A stretch of DNA of 64,000 bases from Datnioides undecimradiatus (lineage: Eukaryota > Chordata > Actinopteri > Lobotiformes > Datnioididae), in NCBI GenBank assembly GCA_008933995.1, contig WARS01000010.1, positions 11,182,238 through 11,246,237 on the forward strand, given 5' to 3'. The translations under genes were made by a program, and so were the position numbers. Below are positions 37,266 to 50,387 of this stretch, piece after piece (the first letter of the stretch is position 1; each line of letters begins with the position of its first letter). The notes beneath the pieces are model-generated. The model saw nothing but the letters and a program-made list of their open reading frames with translations. It did not search any database and had not been told where the DNA came from.

Positions 37266-40200
37266 AGATGCATTAGTATTCCTAAGATTCTGAATTTGGA
37301 GTTCCCGACATTTGTTATTGCAGTAAAAATTGGTCTCAGTGTGACTCCTATTTGTGTTTGGTTTCCGAACAAAACAAAATCAAATACTGCATTTAAATTT
37401 TTATAATATCAACACTTATTTATGTAATCTGAATGATGAAGACACATTTCAGAGAGGAGATGTTCCAAAATCAGTAATGGTGTTGGAAACATCAGGCGAT
37501 GCACCCCGAATCATGGAAATATTGAATCATGAAGTCAGGTAGAGTTATGGAAATGGGCAGTGTAATTGTTACTGCAGTTTGTCCAATAATGGAATAGAAA
37601 ATGTGTCCAGTATTGAGTTTCAACAGGCACTGTCCTGCGTGAGATTTCCTTATACTGATACATTAGTTCTAAGAACAAGGGCTTTCAGCTAACGAGGACT
37701 TTGGTGGGAGCTCAATCATTTGTCTGATTCCAATTTCTAGAGACTAAATTGCTTCTCTCTGCACATATTAAGTATTCGTAAATGGATTGCTGAATCTGTC
37801 ACTGCTAAGTGTGTATCTTACCCAGGAACTTTGTCTGTGATAGTGCAGACTTTTGACTATTTCATGAGTGTAACACAGGACAGTTATTTACTGTCTTAAC
37901 TTTCTACATGTCTTTAGTTGGCAACCAAATGTGTAGAAGGAGGTCCTTTCCAATATCACCATCTTCAGGACACTGACTCAAGGTAATTTTAACATAGCTT
38001 CTATCTGAAAAGAAAAATATTCCATTTTCTGTCTTTCTAGTAGGATACTTTAATGTCTAGGCAATGAAAGCCATAGACCACATGAAAGATCAGCACACTG
38101 GGCTGCCCAATGCCATGAAATACAGCATATCTTTGAAAAGCACTTCCTTCTCTTTGTCAGCATACCGCCTCAAGACCTGCTCCAATTCCTCTTCTTATGC
38201 CAGCTTTAGACTACACAATACTTTGTCTGTTACAGTAGCCACTGTGTCAGATTAGGTGACTATAGAGTCATACAATCCTGCCATGTACTGGCCAAGAGAC
38301 GGGGCGTTCCACACCTTGGTTCATTACAATGCAGACGAGCTAGTCTATTTGTCAGGACATCAGGTGGCAGCCAAGATTCGGTATTGTATAGTCTATCATA
38401 GCGAATAGAACAACCAAGAGAACGTGAACAATTGACACAACTGAAACCTATTGTCATTCAATGCTGTTGCCTTCCAGTAAGGAAGTTCTCACATACACCA
38501 CACCCATTGTTGTTCTCACATTAGCGTAAATATCCCATGTCCAGTTAGACTTTCAAAATAAAGTGTGCTAAGAAGTATTTCACATGATGCTCCAGTCAAG
38601 TTAGCTTTAGGCTTCCAAACCGTTGGATGAGGTTTTGGAAAAGGTCACGGTTTGGGTTGAAAATAACTCCTTTCTTAACACAATTAACAATGGTTTCACA
38701 CGGGAATGAAACACTAGTGTCCTGTGTGAGAGTCTTTGAACCATCGATCTAGTCATTTCACACATCTCAGCTTTTGTACCTGCACCTAAAAAATGTCAGG
38801 GTGACACAATGAAAACCAAGACTTATTTCAATCAGGGGAGACAGGTGACCGGAGCAAAGAATGTTTTTTTTAGTGGAAGATGAAATGAGAGACTATATTT
38901 GAAGACTCCACAGGGACATTTTTTTTGTTACTGAGGAGTAATACCTGCAAACAACAACAGATAAATCCCTCCATGGAGCCCAGGCACTGGTGCTGGTGGT
39001 GGCTGATGAGTGTGGAGACCGACATGATGATTTGGTGAGTCTGCAAAGACTTGGGTGGTGATAGGGGAGGTGGAAGGGCTCCTCACAGCAACTCGAACTC
39101 GAAGGAGGAGAGAGGGAAAAATCCCATTTAAAAGAAAACAGCAGAAAAATGGGAAGTTAAAGATGAAGAAGTGTGACTTTGATATTGGAAAGATGAAACC
39201 GGCTGATGTCGCAAGTGAAGCCTGGACTATGGCAGCAGGAACCTATGAGTGAGCATGTGAAACCGAGTGAATGGCAGGTTGAATGACATATAGTGATACA
39301 GTATGCTGGCTGAGTTGTTGCTAGAGCTCCTATCTCCTATCTCTCTTATCTATTGTCCTAGATAAAGAGTTTGACATGGATGTGAATAATGTTATTCAAA
39401 TAAGCGCATTGTCTGTGAATATCTAATTAGTGTTATCTTGTATTAGCTTGTACGTAAAAGTCCTTTAGCTAGTCGGCTATGTGAGGAAAATGGGTAATTC
39501 TGCTTCAAGGGAAAAAGAGGGAAAACTAAGGACTTACAAGATGATGTAACACAACCCCCAAGTTGACCTTTTATTAACAATCTTAAATCTTGGGATGCTA
39601 ATTAAGTTAGCCTGCAGTTTTGGGGGAAGTAGTCGCGAGGGTTTTACAAAGAAAAGGCGCGGTGAGTAAACTTTCCAGGTTGACGCAGCCGCATTATGGG
39701 AAATCATAAATCCAGCATCAACAGTCGGCAGTAAACATTCTGAGAGCCGCATTAAAAAAAAATCATTGTTTCTCGACCGGATCACGACACATGGGTTCAC
39801 AGTGAGTGGGCTGTGTGAACAAGGATCACTGTATCGCCATGGCACACTCTAAGAAACACCTTATCTTTCTAATTGAAGGCTGGGGTTTTATTATAAATAC
39901 CAAGTTTGGATTCATCAGTGGATTCATTTGACTGCCTGCGGTTTCTCAAATGAAAATCTCACATGGAAACCGACAGGTAAGCTAATTAAATGGGTTTTGG
40001 TGCTTTTACTTGTTAATCGGTGTGTTCCAAGTGGTAGAATTTAACACTGTTCCTCGTGTCTTTGCACTGGAACCAAATGAAAATTGGGATGAGATGAATG
40101 AGCTGTTTTGAAGTTATCTCTCCTGTCCTCCTAAAATCTAAATACTATAGACACGAAAGACATTTACTTTCTGTGTTGTAGGCCTTCTGCAGTCTGTGTC

Positions 40201-42885
40201 CTGTGTGACGCAGCAGTTTACATTTATATCACACTCTTCTTAGCCCCAGCATTAAAGCTCTGCTTGTGTTGCCCCTTCTCTCCCTGACATTTATTTTTTT
40301 TAAGGCCACTGTCAGTGTTTGGAATTTTTCCGCTTTTGTTATCCTTTTGTCAAGTTTGCAGTCAAAGTTAACCAAAAGGAAACTGTAGTGAAATGTCGAG
40401 AGGTGAGAGGCTCAACCTTTAGACATTTGCAGAGGTAATCAATCAGGTTGACAGTTGTGCCAAGAACACAGCTCGGGTTGCCTGATGCTTGTAAAACATG
40501 GCAACACCGTGCCATGTAAGGAAGCCGGAGCGCTCATAGAAGTAATTAACTTCAAAACTTCATCACAGAAAAGACCAATCAAGAGAAAGGGTCACAGCGT
40601 GCCGTCGACGTTTGGCCTCACTGCTTGATTATGGGCTCAAGGAACAGAAAAGCAACCACATTTAGGTGTTAGCAGTCTAGCTAGAGCTTTGAGTAGGTCA
40701 TAATGGTCATTATCAATGGGCTAAATAAGTCTAAATGAGTGTGGGTTACATACAGAGGTATAACCATGGATATTGATAGTAAAATGATGTCTTGCATCGA
40801 TTGAGAAGGTTCAGAGAAGGAAAATAAACAGACACAGTCCTCCTGGATTTAAGATGTAAAGAGTTTGAAAGAGATTGTCAAAACTGTCATCTACAACTCA
40901 GACATGTTTCTGTTACATTTTCCATTCAACAGTGGGGTCTGTCTAGAGCAGAAGGTTCTGAAGAGCTTCTTAAGCTTTGGAGAATCTAATCTACAGCTGG
41001 TGGTGTGTGGTCTGTTCAAACTTTCTGCATGTAATTCAGTTTGCCAAACTTAGCATACACAAATACATGTAAAAACAGTTTGTGCTCTTAGGCAGAGCCA
41101 GGCTGTCAGATTCAGTATCATTTAGAATCTGTGCTCACCAACCACAGACACTGCACAGAACGTTCTTTCATTTTTACATTTGTTTGAGGACGGTTTAAAC
41201 AAAGGGAGGATATATCACATTTACTGAGGTTAAAAGGTGTTGATGTGTGTGGTTTCTAACTTCAAGGAGGGCTGGGATAAGTTTTTTTTCCTCTGCTCTG
41301 CTGCACAGAGGAACGACAGACACAACGCAGCTGCAGAGGCAGACAAAGTGAAAATCTACATTGGTACTAGGGCAGACGTATACACAGTGGGGTTGATCAC
41401 AAGCAGGTATGCAGGTGGGCGTAGACATCAGATGACTGGAGAAGGCGGGAAAGTTGGGGGACATCTGGTGGACAGGTGGGGAAAAAACTGGAAAGTTACC
41501 TTAAAAGGTTACCTGCCGAGTTTTATGGAGATGTTTTTAGGGGGAAATCATAACTTGCTATAGGTCAAATGTGACTGATTTGTTTATAGGCCGAGAGATT
41601 TTAATTGTAAACTGATATAAGGTTTTTGGTGCCCCTTGACTGATAACATCGAACCTTTATACCGTTAAAACTAAAAGATTACACTCAAACCACTGATTTA
41701 CGTATATTTGAACAATACAGGTGTTGAGGCAACCTTGTTGTTGATCTTAACATAGTCTTTGAAGCCCAAGTTTATTATTCTTGGTAACTTCCCAAGATCA
41801 CAAAAAACATGTCGAAGCAATCCCATTCTCCCACTTCCAGACATTTCCCTATTGTTGTTGTGTACTGATTGGTGGATGATTATTTTGACTCAAAGTAAAC
41901 CTGATATTAAAAAAAAAAAGGTGTTCATGAGAGGCTTTACTGTTGTCTGGGGAAACTAAACAATGATTTTCTGCCAGAAGTGAGTTCACATACAAAGAGG
42001 AAAAAACATCAGAGCATGTCGAAGTAACAAGTCGGAGCTGTTGAAGGCAAAGTTGCATTGCTTGTGTGTCGCAGGTAAATCCGGAGTCATTAGATCTGTA
42101 ACTGGATTTGATGTCTATATTTAAAACAAAAAAGAAAGAAGAGAGAACAGTGTGCAAGCTCTGAGCAATTTGTATGTTGTAGCAAAACATGTAAAAAGAT
42201 AGCAGCGATTAACGCATGAAGGACTTAAAAATACTATGATCAATGATATCAAAGGCTGCTTGGAGATTTCCAAGAACTAAACCTGAATTCCCATATCTGA
42301 TGTGAAAAATAAGTTATGTGTGTTTAAATATACTATTAATATTAAAAGTGACTTTATAAAGGGAGTTAAGAAAAACACCCCTTTAATTTGAATTTGTGAG
42401 GGTTGAGGTTCAGTTTCTTTGAGCTTTCATATGCTTAAAAGCTAACTTCCCAAGGTCAGGGAACAGCTGATAATAGATAGAATAATGAAATCAAGACAAG
42501 TTAAAAACTTCTAAAGTATCTCCCTCCCTCTGTGCTGATCCAGGGACTGAAAAGACTTTCAAGGACCCATAGTGAGCTTAAGTATTGCCTTCTAAACAAT
42601 AACACCAGCTAAGTGCAAATGACTGCTTTGGCACGCAGGAGTCTCTGGACTGAGAGAGATGAATGATATAAAGGTAATAAATCAAGTGGTAAAGTACATT
42701 GGGCCATGCAGCACATCTATACATGAGCTATATCTGATGCTTAGTGTGCGTACCTTAAAAGGGGATTTTTTGTTCCAACCAAGGTTGATGCTAGATTGTA
42801 TGGTAAGATTGCGCAAAAGACTTTTTTTTTTACATGTATTTCAAATTTATACGTCACGGGAGTGTACATATAGCAGAGAGGGACC
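37266..42885. other. non-coding intergenic sequence
   Basis: No gene recognised. The phrase at 42228-42262 (ATACTATGATCAATGATATCAAAGGCTGC) resembles a piece of a common fish repeat, but its limits cannot be set. Other ORFs are short and unremarkable. Confidence 0.4.
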
Positions 42886-43315
42886 TAAATGCTGGCAGAG
42901 ACCAGGAGAGATTGGCAAACAGTTTATTGAAAGGGTTCAGGCTTACGGTTGGTCGAGGTAGGCAGGGTCAAGTCCATTTAGTCAATCCAGATCAGCAAAC
43001 AAAGCCAAAAGGAATAGGTGAAAGGCAAAAACCAAAAACAGGCAAAATTCTGAAAAAACAGAAATCCAATACATTCAAAGGAACACAGGGGAACACATGG
43101 GAAAACACAAGGAAACTATAAAGGTACATGAACTCAAACACACAACAAACGCAACTTATATAAACTGGGGAGTCTAGGCAAACAAGACACAGGTGATACG
43201 AATGAATTAAGGAAACTAGTTGACATGCGAGGGTAAAGCTTTTCAAAGTAAAACAGGAAATAACCAAAAGCACAGAAAAGACAAACACAGAAAACCATGA
43301 CAGTAAACTTTGATC
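42886..43315 (-). mobile_element. high-copy teleost repeat copy on minus strand
   Basis: On the minus strand the sequence reads TTTCCTGTTTTACTTTGAAAAGCTTTACCC, then a CACCTGTGTCTTGTTTGCC block, then a string of CCTTGTGTTTTCCC and CCCTGTGTTCC phrases. It ends in CTTTCAATAAACTGTTTGCC, which holds an AATAAA polyadenylation-like signal. This style is typical of the end of a common fish retroelement. The 108-codon frame inside (42992-43318 minus) is a low-complexity shadow of the repeat. Confidence 0.55.
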
Positions 43316-44744
43316 CAAACTGTTTTGAGCTCATCAGCTTGCAGGCTAACACTATAATGTGTCTTATTTGGCTTGGGCTCTGGGGTGAGTTAGCTATCAG
43401 AATTGTAGTTCTTCACTAGTTTCTATTCATTTCTGTCAGCAATTTGCTGCACGCTTGTCTTTCAAGCAACACATTGTAGCCACCTTTTGCCAAACCTGGA
43501 CCGCACCAATTAAAAGTTCCTAGAACCGCCTCTGTTGCTTGAGTGGGGAAACCAGCCTCAAAAGCATCTCCCTACTTGAAATGGTTTTATAATTTTTCCA
43601 ACATGCCCCCGAGTTGCATGTCGGAGTTTGAGAGAAACTTGGCAGTTCTTGAAATGAGCACTCTGACAAAAGAGTAACAGCCCAGTGTTGGAGGTTGTGA
43701 AGGACATCTGTTCGCGACCTCAGACCCCACCAGCTGCAACCGCCCTCGTCCAAGCGCTCCTCCAAGGCCTCAGCCAAGCCCTCGCTCTTGGCATCGCACT
43801 ACCAACTCTGTGCAGCGCTTCAGCTCTGCCAGGTTTCCACTTTACATTTTAAAAGGGATGGTTCACCCCATGAATCTGACATTATATATTTAAACCTGCG
43901 TTCCTAAAAACTTGTTGACATTGATTTCTCTGCGAAGGAGTCATTCTTGTCCTGCAAAGCAAAAACACTGCTGTTGAGTTGATGAGACAACTTAACTTAC
44001 AAGTAATATCAATGAGAAGACTTGTTTGGCTGTTGAATATTTTATCAGAGCTTAACAACTCCCCCACATTCCTCTTAAGCATGAAGCATGAAACACATCT
44101 GTTTAACAGTCGGCTGTCAGTGAGCATCTGTGACCTGGGCTTTTCAGTGTGTCCTGCACCCGCTGCACCAGTCGGACTCCTGTTGCCAGCTTTTTGGCTG
44201 ATTGCGCAAGTTAAATTGGCGGCAGAGCTTACTCATGATAGAGATCAGTCTGATTGGCTGTTCAGCTTGCAAGTTCGGGAATGCCCCTTGAGGCAGTCAC
44301 TCAGGCAAGCATGATTTTCCAAATTTAGGGCGGCACCTCCTTATATCTTGCCATTATCTCATTCTTTCTTTTCACACAACCTAAAGACTAATGGCTTTAG
44401 GTGAGTCAGTGGCACAGTGGTAAGCCAACAGTGATCTGTTTACAGTTTGTATATCCATAGCTCAGGTCTTTCTTTCTCTGAAAGCAGTCAACCACCTGCA
44501 GGCGGAGCGTATGTGTTACTTGGATATAGGTTATGGTTTTGCAATTTTTTGGCCCAGACACAAAAATATGGAGTGATTCAACAGTCGGCCCGCTGCCACT
44601 AGTTCTTTAATGTTGATTTGGTGTGTTCTTGGCTTTCAGTGTGAATTGTTATGAACCCTGTGATGGGAGCAGAAAAGCAGAACACGGTATTCCTTTTATT
44701 GATGGTATTTACATCTAATATGGCCCAATGCAGCATAGTCATAA
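43316..44744. other. non-coding intergenic sequence
   Basis: A phrase AAAAGGGATGGTTCACCCCA at 43851-43870 resembles the start of a common fish MITE, without a clear end. No gene recognised. Confidence 0.4.
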
Positions 44745-44905
44745 TCTTCAGTAGTAAGACACCAAGGTCCTAGGGTTTCAAAGGGTTATTGTTTTCAGCT
44801 TTATGCCAAGCTAAGCTAACCTAACAAACTATACATTTACAGGACAGACATTAAAATGGTATTGAACTTTTCATCTAACCCCCAAACCTGTCCTTTAAAG
44901 TCTTA
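44745..44905 (+). mobile_element. degenerate teleost MITE-like repeat
   Basis: It contains GTTTTCAGCTTTATGCCAAGCTAAGCTAACC at about 44792-44822. This is followed by ATTTACAGGACAGACATTAAAATGGTATTGAACTTTTCATCTAACC. The AAGCTAAGCTAAC and ACAGACAT...GGTAT...TTCTCATCTAAC order is a hallmark of a very common fish repeat. Terminal repeats are not clear in this copy. Confidence 0.6.
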
Positions 44906-45099
44906 TTATGGTGAAAATGCTTTCAGCCTTCTTTTAGTTTACAGTTGATAAAGAATGTTAACCTGTATTGAAATTGAGACCTTTCCTGACTTTACTGGTT
45001 GCCTCTAACAGCCTATCCATGGATTTTAATGTAATAGACTGGCAATGACCATTGTTGACATAGTTGTTAATTCTAGAGCTCTTCAATGACTGTCGTTAA

Positions 45100-45345
45100 T
45101 CCAAATATCTCCAGCAACCACCGTTGAAGCACCCCGGAGCATCCCACACTTGGTCATTAGAGCACTTATGAGGACTGACCACACACTGCAGGGGTTAAAA
45201 GCCTGGCATCAACCAAACTCCACCAGAAGTGAAGAGGCCTTTTCAATGAGGGATGAATCATCTTCAAGGGACTTTCTACAAGCCCGGTTGATTGTGACTC
45301 ATACCCTTTGGATAACTGGATGAATGAGAACCTCCACTATATACT
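45100..45345 (+). mobile_element. degenerate interspersed repeat
   Basis: It contains GGGGTTAAAAGCCTGG and then GAAGAGGCCTTTTCAATGAGGGATGAATCATCTTCAAGGGACTTTCTACAAG. This resembles the fish repeat phrase GAAGAAGCCTCTTGGATGAGAGGTGAAACGTCTTCAA. TGGATAACTGGATGAATGAGAACCTCCAC follows in the expected order. The element class cannot be fixed by eye. Confidence 0.5.
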
Positions 45346-46500
45346 AATGCTGTATTTTAGTGTTCATTTCAGCACTCAGTCTTGTGCAGGTCACAAAGCT
45401 ACACCGCAAGATTTTAATGCTGTTGTGGCAAACAAATGGCTTATATAGCGGTGTGTTCTTGTGAATGTGACTGTTAAGCTTGAAAGGCGATCAGTATAAC
45501 GGGGAATGTTCACTTCTTCCCCTGTGGGTGTCAGGTGATTGACAGTGAGCAGAGTGCTTCGTCACTCAACTGGGGCACAATGAAGTAATGATCAAATAGA
45601 AACTCCCAAACAAATTAGCAATTCACGTTCAGTGTTAGGGATTATCTTGATCTATTGAAGTTGGTTTTCCATACTGCTGAAGGATGAATGGCGGCAAATG
45701 GCTTTTTCTGAAGAGAGGGAAATGAGGGCTCATATCTCCAATGGAGTGCAGACACCAGGAGAAGGAAGAATGCAAAGAGAAGCAATTTTCACCATTAATA
45801 GAATTTTGGATGAGATGGATGTGTGCAGATAATGACAAAATGTATTTACAGTCAGGGAAGAAACAGTAAGCGACCAAACTGTTTATTTTATTTTAATAAA
45901 TGAAATGCATTGGGCGTTCATAGTTACTGGATAAAAAAATGAATGGAATGAATTTTAACTTAAAACTTGGTTTCAGTTCTGAGTTGAACCGGACCTTTAA
46001 TTACTCACAAAGGCTTTCACATACCAGTTTTGGCTGTTTCCATAGCTGCTACGTTATTAAACTAGGTTGAATGGAAATATAGTTTTAACCTATGAATTGA
46101 CCTGTGGCTTGTATAGCATTATGATATCGGTGTAGAATAACAGTCAAGCTGTAATGATGTCAATGTGAATGTTACCATTAATGTACCAATTGCTTAGCAT
46201 CACCTAACCCGGCGACAGATATTTGGTCACTTGGCAGCAGCATGATTTTAGATTATGTTGTTTGTAAAGGGTTGTTTGTTTACAGATCAATTGTGCATTC
46301 CTTTGGATTCATGTTGCAATCCATATGACGTAGCCTATGTCTCCAGCAAAGAGTCTTAAGCAAGACTCTTAAATTACTAATTGCTACATGTTCACTAGCT
46401 AATTGCAAACTATATCTTTCTCCTATTTTGTATTCGGGCAGACAGAAAGCATGAATGAATTTGAACGTGTGTCTCTCATCATGCCAGATCTAGTCCATTA
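45346..46500. other. non-coding intergenic sequence
   Basis: No gene recognised. A small perfect hairpin (AAGAGTCTT at 46349-46357 with AAGACTCTT at 46362-46370) is present. Confidence 0.4.
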
Positions 46501-46563
46501 TATTCAATTCAATTCAGTTTTATTTGCATAGCACCAAATCACAAGCAGGTCTAGATTGTACAC
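46501..46563 (+). repeat. common teleost repeat, 5' fragment
   Basis: ATTCAATTCAATTCAGTTTTATTTGCATAGCACCAAATCACAA matches the very common fish phrase TTCAATTCAATTTTATTTATATAGCGCCAAATCACAA. Only this start is recognisable. Confidence 0.7.
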
Positions 46564-47333
46564 ATTATATTAATTAACAACATTTCAGCTAATTTCAGCC
46601 AAACAATTGTCATCTGGTTGTGAAAATAGACAACTGGTTACTAAGATTAAAAACAACATCTTTGTAAAGTGATCTTTGTCTGTCAGGTTGTTGCCCAGTT
46701 CCTCTGCCCAACATGTCAATTAATAGAACTATAACATAACAGAATATATCAGTTTGCAGAATATATCAGGGTTTACTTATTCATTTTGTATCAAGTTTCC
46801 AGAAACACTGTGCAGCTGCTTTATTTGTTGTAACTAATCAATGGCAATGTCAAGTCCAAATAGCATCAACCGATCATGTCACAAGGTTTCCACTCTGGTA
46901 TGAAAAGGAAGTATTTGAGACAGTGCCTATACTGTTCGTCTTTGAACAAAGTAGGCTTCGCTTTCACAGTTCATCGAGCTTTCTCTCCCTGCAGCGATAT
47001 TTATTTTTTACAGAGGAATCCCATGACTTCCCAAGAAGCAACATGACTGCAGCACTCGCGAGATAAATAGACAAAGAAAATAGAAACCTGGAAAGACAAG
47101 TGAGAATTTTTCAAATGTGTAAAGAGTTCTCCAAGTTGGTTATTGGTGTTGAGATCAATAGTGAGGTCTTAAATCTCCAAAAACAAAAGAACACATGAAC
47201 ATGTAAACCAATGACTTCCCTGCCCCGTTTTGATGTTCTTTTCTGGCATCAGTATCTTTCTTCTGCTGTAAATAAATAGCTACAGGCTAATGGGATCTGG
47301 ACAAGGGAGTGTGTGTGCACTGACAGCACCAAG
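46564..47333. other. non-coding intergenic sequence
   Basis: AT-rich sequence without a recognised gene or repeat. Confidence 0.4.
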
Positions 47334-47359
47334 CACACACACACACACACACACACACA
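47334..47359. repeat. (CA)n microsatellite
   Basis: Thirteen CA units, uninterrupted. Confidence 0.95.
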
Positions 47360-47957
47360 AAAGACATCTGTCTTTTTACCTGCTGCAGAACAAATCAAAT
47401 TCATGTGAAAAAAGCTGTGAATGCAAATCCTTGAAAGGATGGAAAGCTGACATCTAATCGCACACATTGAGCCATTAGGATGAATTATTGATGCATGCTC
47501 ATATTTATGCAGGTAATAATAGGAAAAGTGTTAATCTTTTTGCCCAACCTGCAGCGCAAAGTGCCTCCATCACTGTTCCCTGCTCGGTGGCTTTATTTTA
47601 ATCAGAAACAGACAGCAGGAGCAATGTTCAGTATGTATCGAATTAAACAGTTCTGGCAGTTTCCCAGGAAGTGCATTATGGGAAGGCATCTTCGGCGCTC
47701 TCCCTCACTGCCTCACCTTTCTTCTGTCTGACAAAGGTTACTGCATGGGCAGATATCCTACCTCTGGATACTGACGATTGCATTTCTGTCTAAGATGCCA
47801 GAGTGTAAGTAGGAGCTGTGTCTCAACTTAGCAATATATACCGAATCATACACCACGTACCATTTAATAAATAATGTGCTTTACTGTCTTATTTTAGGAC
47901 AACAACTTTGGTCAGGTACTGCAAATGGACCTTAAAGCTGCGTTAGTTAACTAATGG

Positions 47958-47971
47958 CCACTAGGGGGTGA
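47958..47971 (+). promoter_or_regulatory. CTCF-like motif, copy 1
   Basis: CCACTAGGGGGTGA fits the CTCF core CCASYAGRKGGCRS apart from T at position 12 and A at position 14. It lies in the same orientation as the better copy 121 bases downstream. Both are preceded by TGG or TTGG, so they may derive from a shared repeat. Confidence 0.35.
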
Positions 47972-48078
47972 AAGGGTAAAATACACTGGCAGATACAGAG
48001 CCTTTAAATCTGTAATGAGTAATGTGTTTGCAAACATCTGCCACGTGAAATAAATAAATACTGTTGTTTTGCTATTGG

Positions 48079-48092
48079 CCACTAGAGGGCAG
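48079..48092 (+). promoter_or_regulatory. CTCF-like motif, copy 2, perfect core match
   Basis: CCACTAGAGGGCAG matches CCASYAGRKGGCRS at all 14 positions. It is paired with a weaker same-strand copy at 47958. Occupancy would have to be measured. Confidence 0.45.
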
Positions 48093-48843
48093 AAGAACTC
48101 TACAATGTCCTGACAGAAACAAACCTTAATATGTCATTGTTACATCTAATATGACAGCAAACGATAGCCTTTCTGCCGACGCAGTAGCTGTATATTGGGT
48201 CCACTGGACAAAGTAAGTGAAATATTTACTCTTTTCAGAGATCCAGCTCTTGCAAGATCATCCGCTTTGTTTACCAGCTGGTCGTTTACTTTTACCGTCT
48301 GGGCAGGTTCCATACATCGGCTTTATCGCAGCTTTAATATTATGTTTTATTGGACATGGACCCAGCTTTGGAAATCTTGTGTGACAGTGGTGCTAAAATA
48401 AAATTTAGGTATTATTATGTCCAAGAAAAGGCGGCTCCACACTGGTGTACCTATGACTGTGACTATTTAAGACGTATTCAATCATCCACTTCGTGTAATT
48501 ACACTTTTCCCTTTTTTGTGTTAAATTTTATTGACTGGGAAAGAAAATTACTGTGATTCTGTTTTAAAAGCAGCTTATTAATTGATTATCGTTACACTGA
48601 TGGCCGCTGTTTACATTGCAAAACATTGTGATGGAACACTGGCGGCTTAGAATATGCTGAAACTGATCTGAAAATGGAAACAAAGTAACGATCCCTGGGC
48701 TGAAAACCGACAGCCGAGCTGAGTGGGGAGTTGAATATGGTAGCATGGCCCCGACATCTGGATTTCATTTGTCAGTTTGTGCACCTTCAGTAGGATCGCT
48801 GAAGTTAAAAGTGTAGCGGGGTCGCTCATGGTGGTGTTTAGCC

Positions 48844-48860
48844 TTTTTTTTTTTTTTTTT
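48844..48860. repeat. poly-T tract, 17 bases
   Basis: Seventeen T, interrupting otherwise unique sequence. Confidence 0.9.
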
Positions 48861-49027
48861 GAATTCCGTTGCCTGCTTAATTGCCGCTCTGAATTAAGCA
48901 ACCTGCCACAAACCTACAGCTGTAATTTAAAAGGGGAAGAACTGCAGGCTTGCATGTGGTCTCCAAGATAAAAGGCAGGGGGCGAGGAGGGCTGGCATTT
49001 ATTTTTAAATCTTTAGAGGGGAAAATT

Positions 49028-49075
49028 CCCCCCCCACCCCCCCCCCCACACACACACACACCCACCCCACACCCA
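49028..49075. repeat. C-rich tract merging into CA repeat
   Basis: Two C runs (8 and 11 bases, separated by A) followed by CA units and ACCC repeats. The minus strand is G-rich. Confidence 0.9.
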
Positions 49076-49813
49076 CTTGAATTAAAATAATCCACTTTTT
49101 CCTTCACCGCAACTTGAACATTTCCAGAGGGTCTCAATGATACTTGACCACATGACGCACTAACAGATTTTTTCCCCTCTGAGACACAGCTGTTTCAAGT
49201 CCCATTACAGTGCATTTGAAAGGAAGGCGATTAAAGCGTCAACATCCCTGCCTTTCCCACTGACATCTTTAATGAGAAACATATTTCAACCTAACAGAAA
49301 TGCCTTTTTTTACTTTCCGCTGATTGCATTTAAATGGATCCCATGAAGCGAGGGGAAAAAAAAGGATTCACATTTGTTTTTTAAGACTGCCTTGTCACAT
49401 GATGCAGGTTATTCAATTTCACACACGCGCGCATCGCCCATATTGAGCATATGTTTGATTTTATGACAACTTCTGCCATTCTCCCAGCTAACATTATTGC
49501 ATCAGGGTTTATGGGCTTTCCAAGGCAAACAGCGCTGTCATTCCTGATCATATTCTCTGATTTATACCATTTCTAACTCTGTTGTAGTGCTGAGCTGATG
49601 GTTGCCTCTCATTCAAGACCTCATCTATCTCAAGGTTTCTCAATGACATCTTAAACCCTGGACAGAAGTGGAATGAAGGAGAGGGACGGGAAAGAGACGG
49701 TGAGTGAGAATAAAGTACATCGAAATGGGGAGACAAAGTGCAAAATAGAAGTTAAGAGCAGTAACAAGAGAACGGCTGACAGGGAGAGGGATGAAATTGA
49801 AAAGTAGGAGATG

Positions 49814-49839
49814 GAGAGAGAGAGAGAGAGAGAGAGAGA
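49814..49839. repeat. (GA)n microsatellite
   Basis: Thirteen GA units within a longer purine-rich stretch (about 49670-49850). Confidence 0.9.
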
Positions 49840-50387
49840 CTCAGTGAGACTCACTTCATCATGTTCAGTGTGTGAGTGACCTTCAGGTTCTTCAGGTTTT
49901 TACACACATTTGTGCGCCCACAATTGTTATTCTTGCACAGGGCAACAAGGAGGGAGAAAGGTTTAAAGTAGTGTAGGTGTTCTGGAGGAATGATTCCACC
50001 CCCACGCGCTGTCAGACTCATGATCAATGAGGTCAGCCTCGACATTCACTACGGTTGATCAGATCAGCTGAGTTAAGCCAAGACACCGCCGTGCCGTGCG
50101 TATATCTGGAGGAGAAAAAAAAAATCCCCTTTACGAAGGCAGCAGTCTGAAGGTGACAAAGAACAGAGAACATTTTGGCAGGAGTCAAAATGTTCTAGGT
50201 TGACACGATCATGCACAGAGAAAACAACTGTCGACCCGAAACTTGAACTCCAGTCAGACTTAGAGTCACAAATATAAGAACCTGACGTGCTGTGAGGTGT
50301 CACTTGACCAAAGATTTGAATGCAAAATCATTAGAATAGCTCCAGCATTCACAGACCCGATCATTTTCCAGATTGCTTGCGAAGAGG

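Larger units (their letters stand above)
48093..50387. other. non-coding intergenic sequence
   Basis: Holds several simple tracts listed separately. A small hairpin (AGAACATTTTG 50167-50177 with CAAAATGTTCT 50186-50196) is present. No gene recognised. Confidence 0.4.

Noticed and set aside
42992..43318. 108-codon minus-strand ORF rich in F, V and C
   Set aside because: Lies inside a high-copy repeat; the composition reflects TTTTCTGTG-like simple phrases.
50167..50196. AGAACA...TGTTCT inverted repeat as a glucocorticoid-type response element
   Set aside because: The spacer between half sites is far too long; it is a simple 11-bp-arm hairpin.
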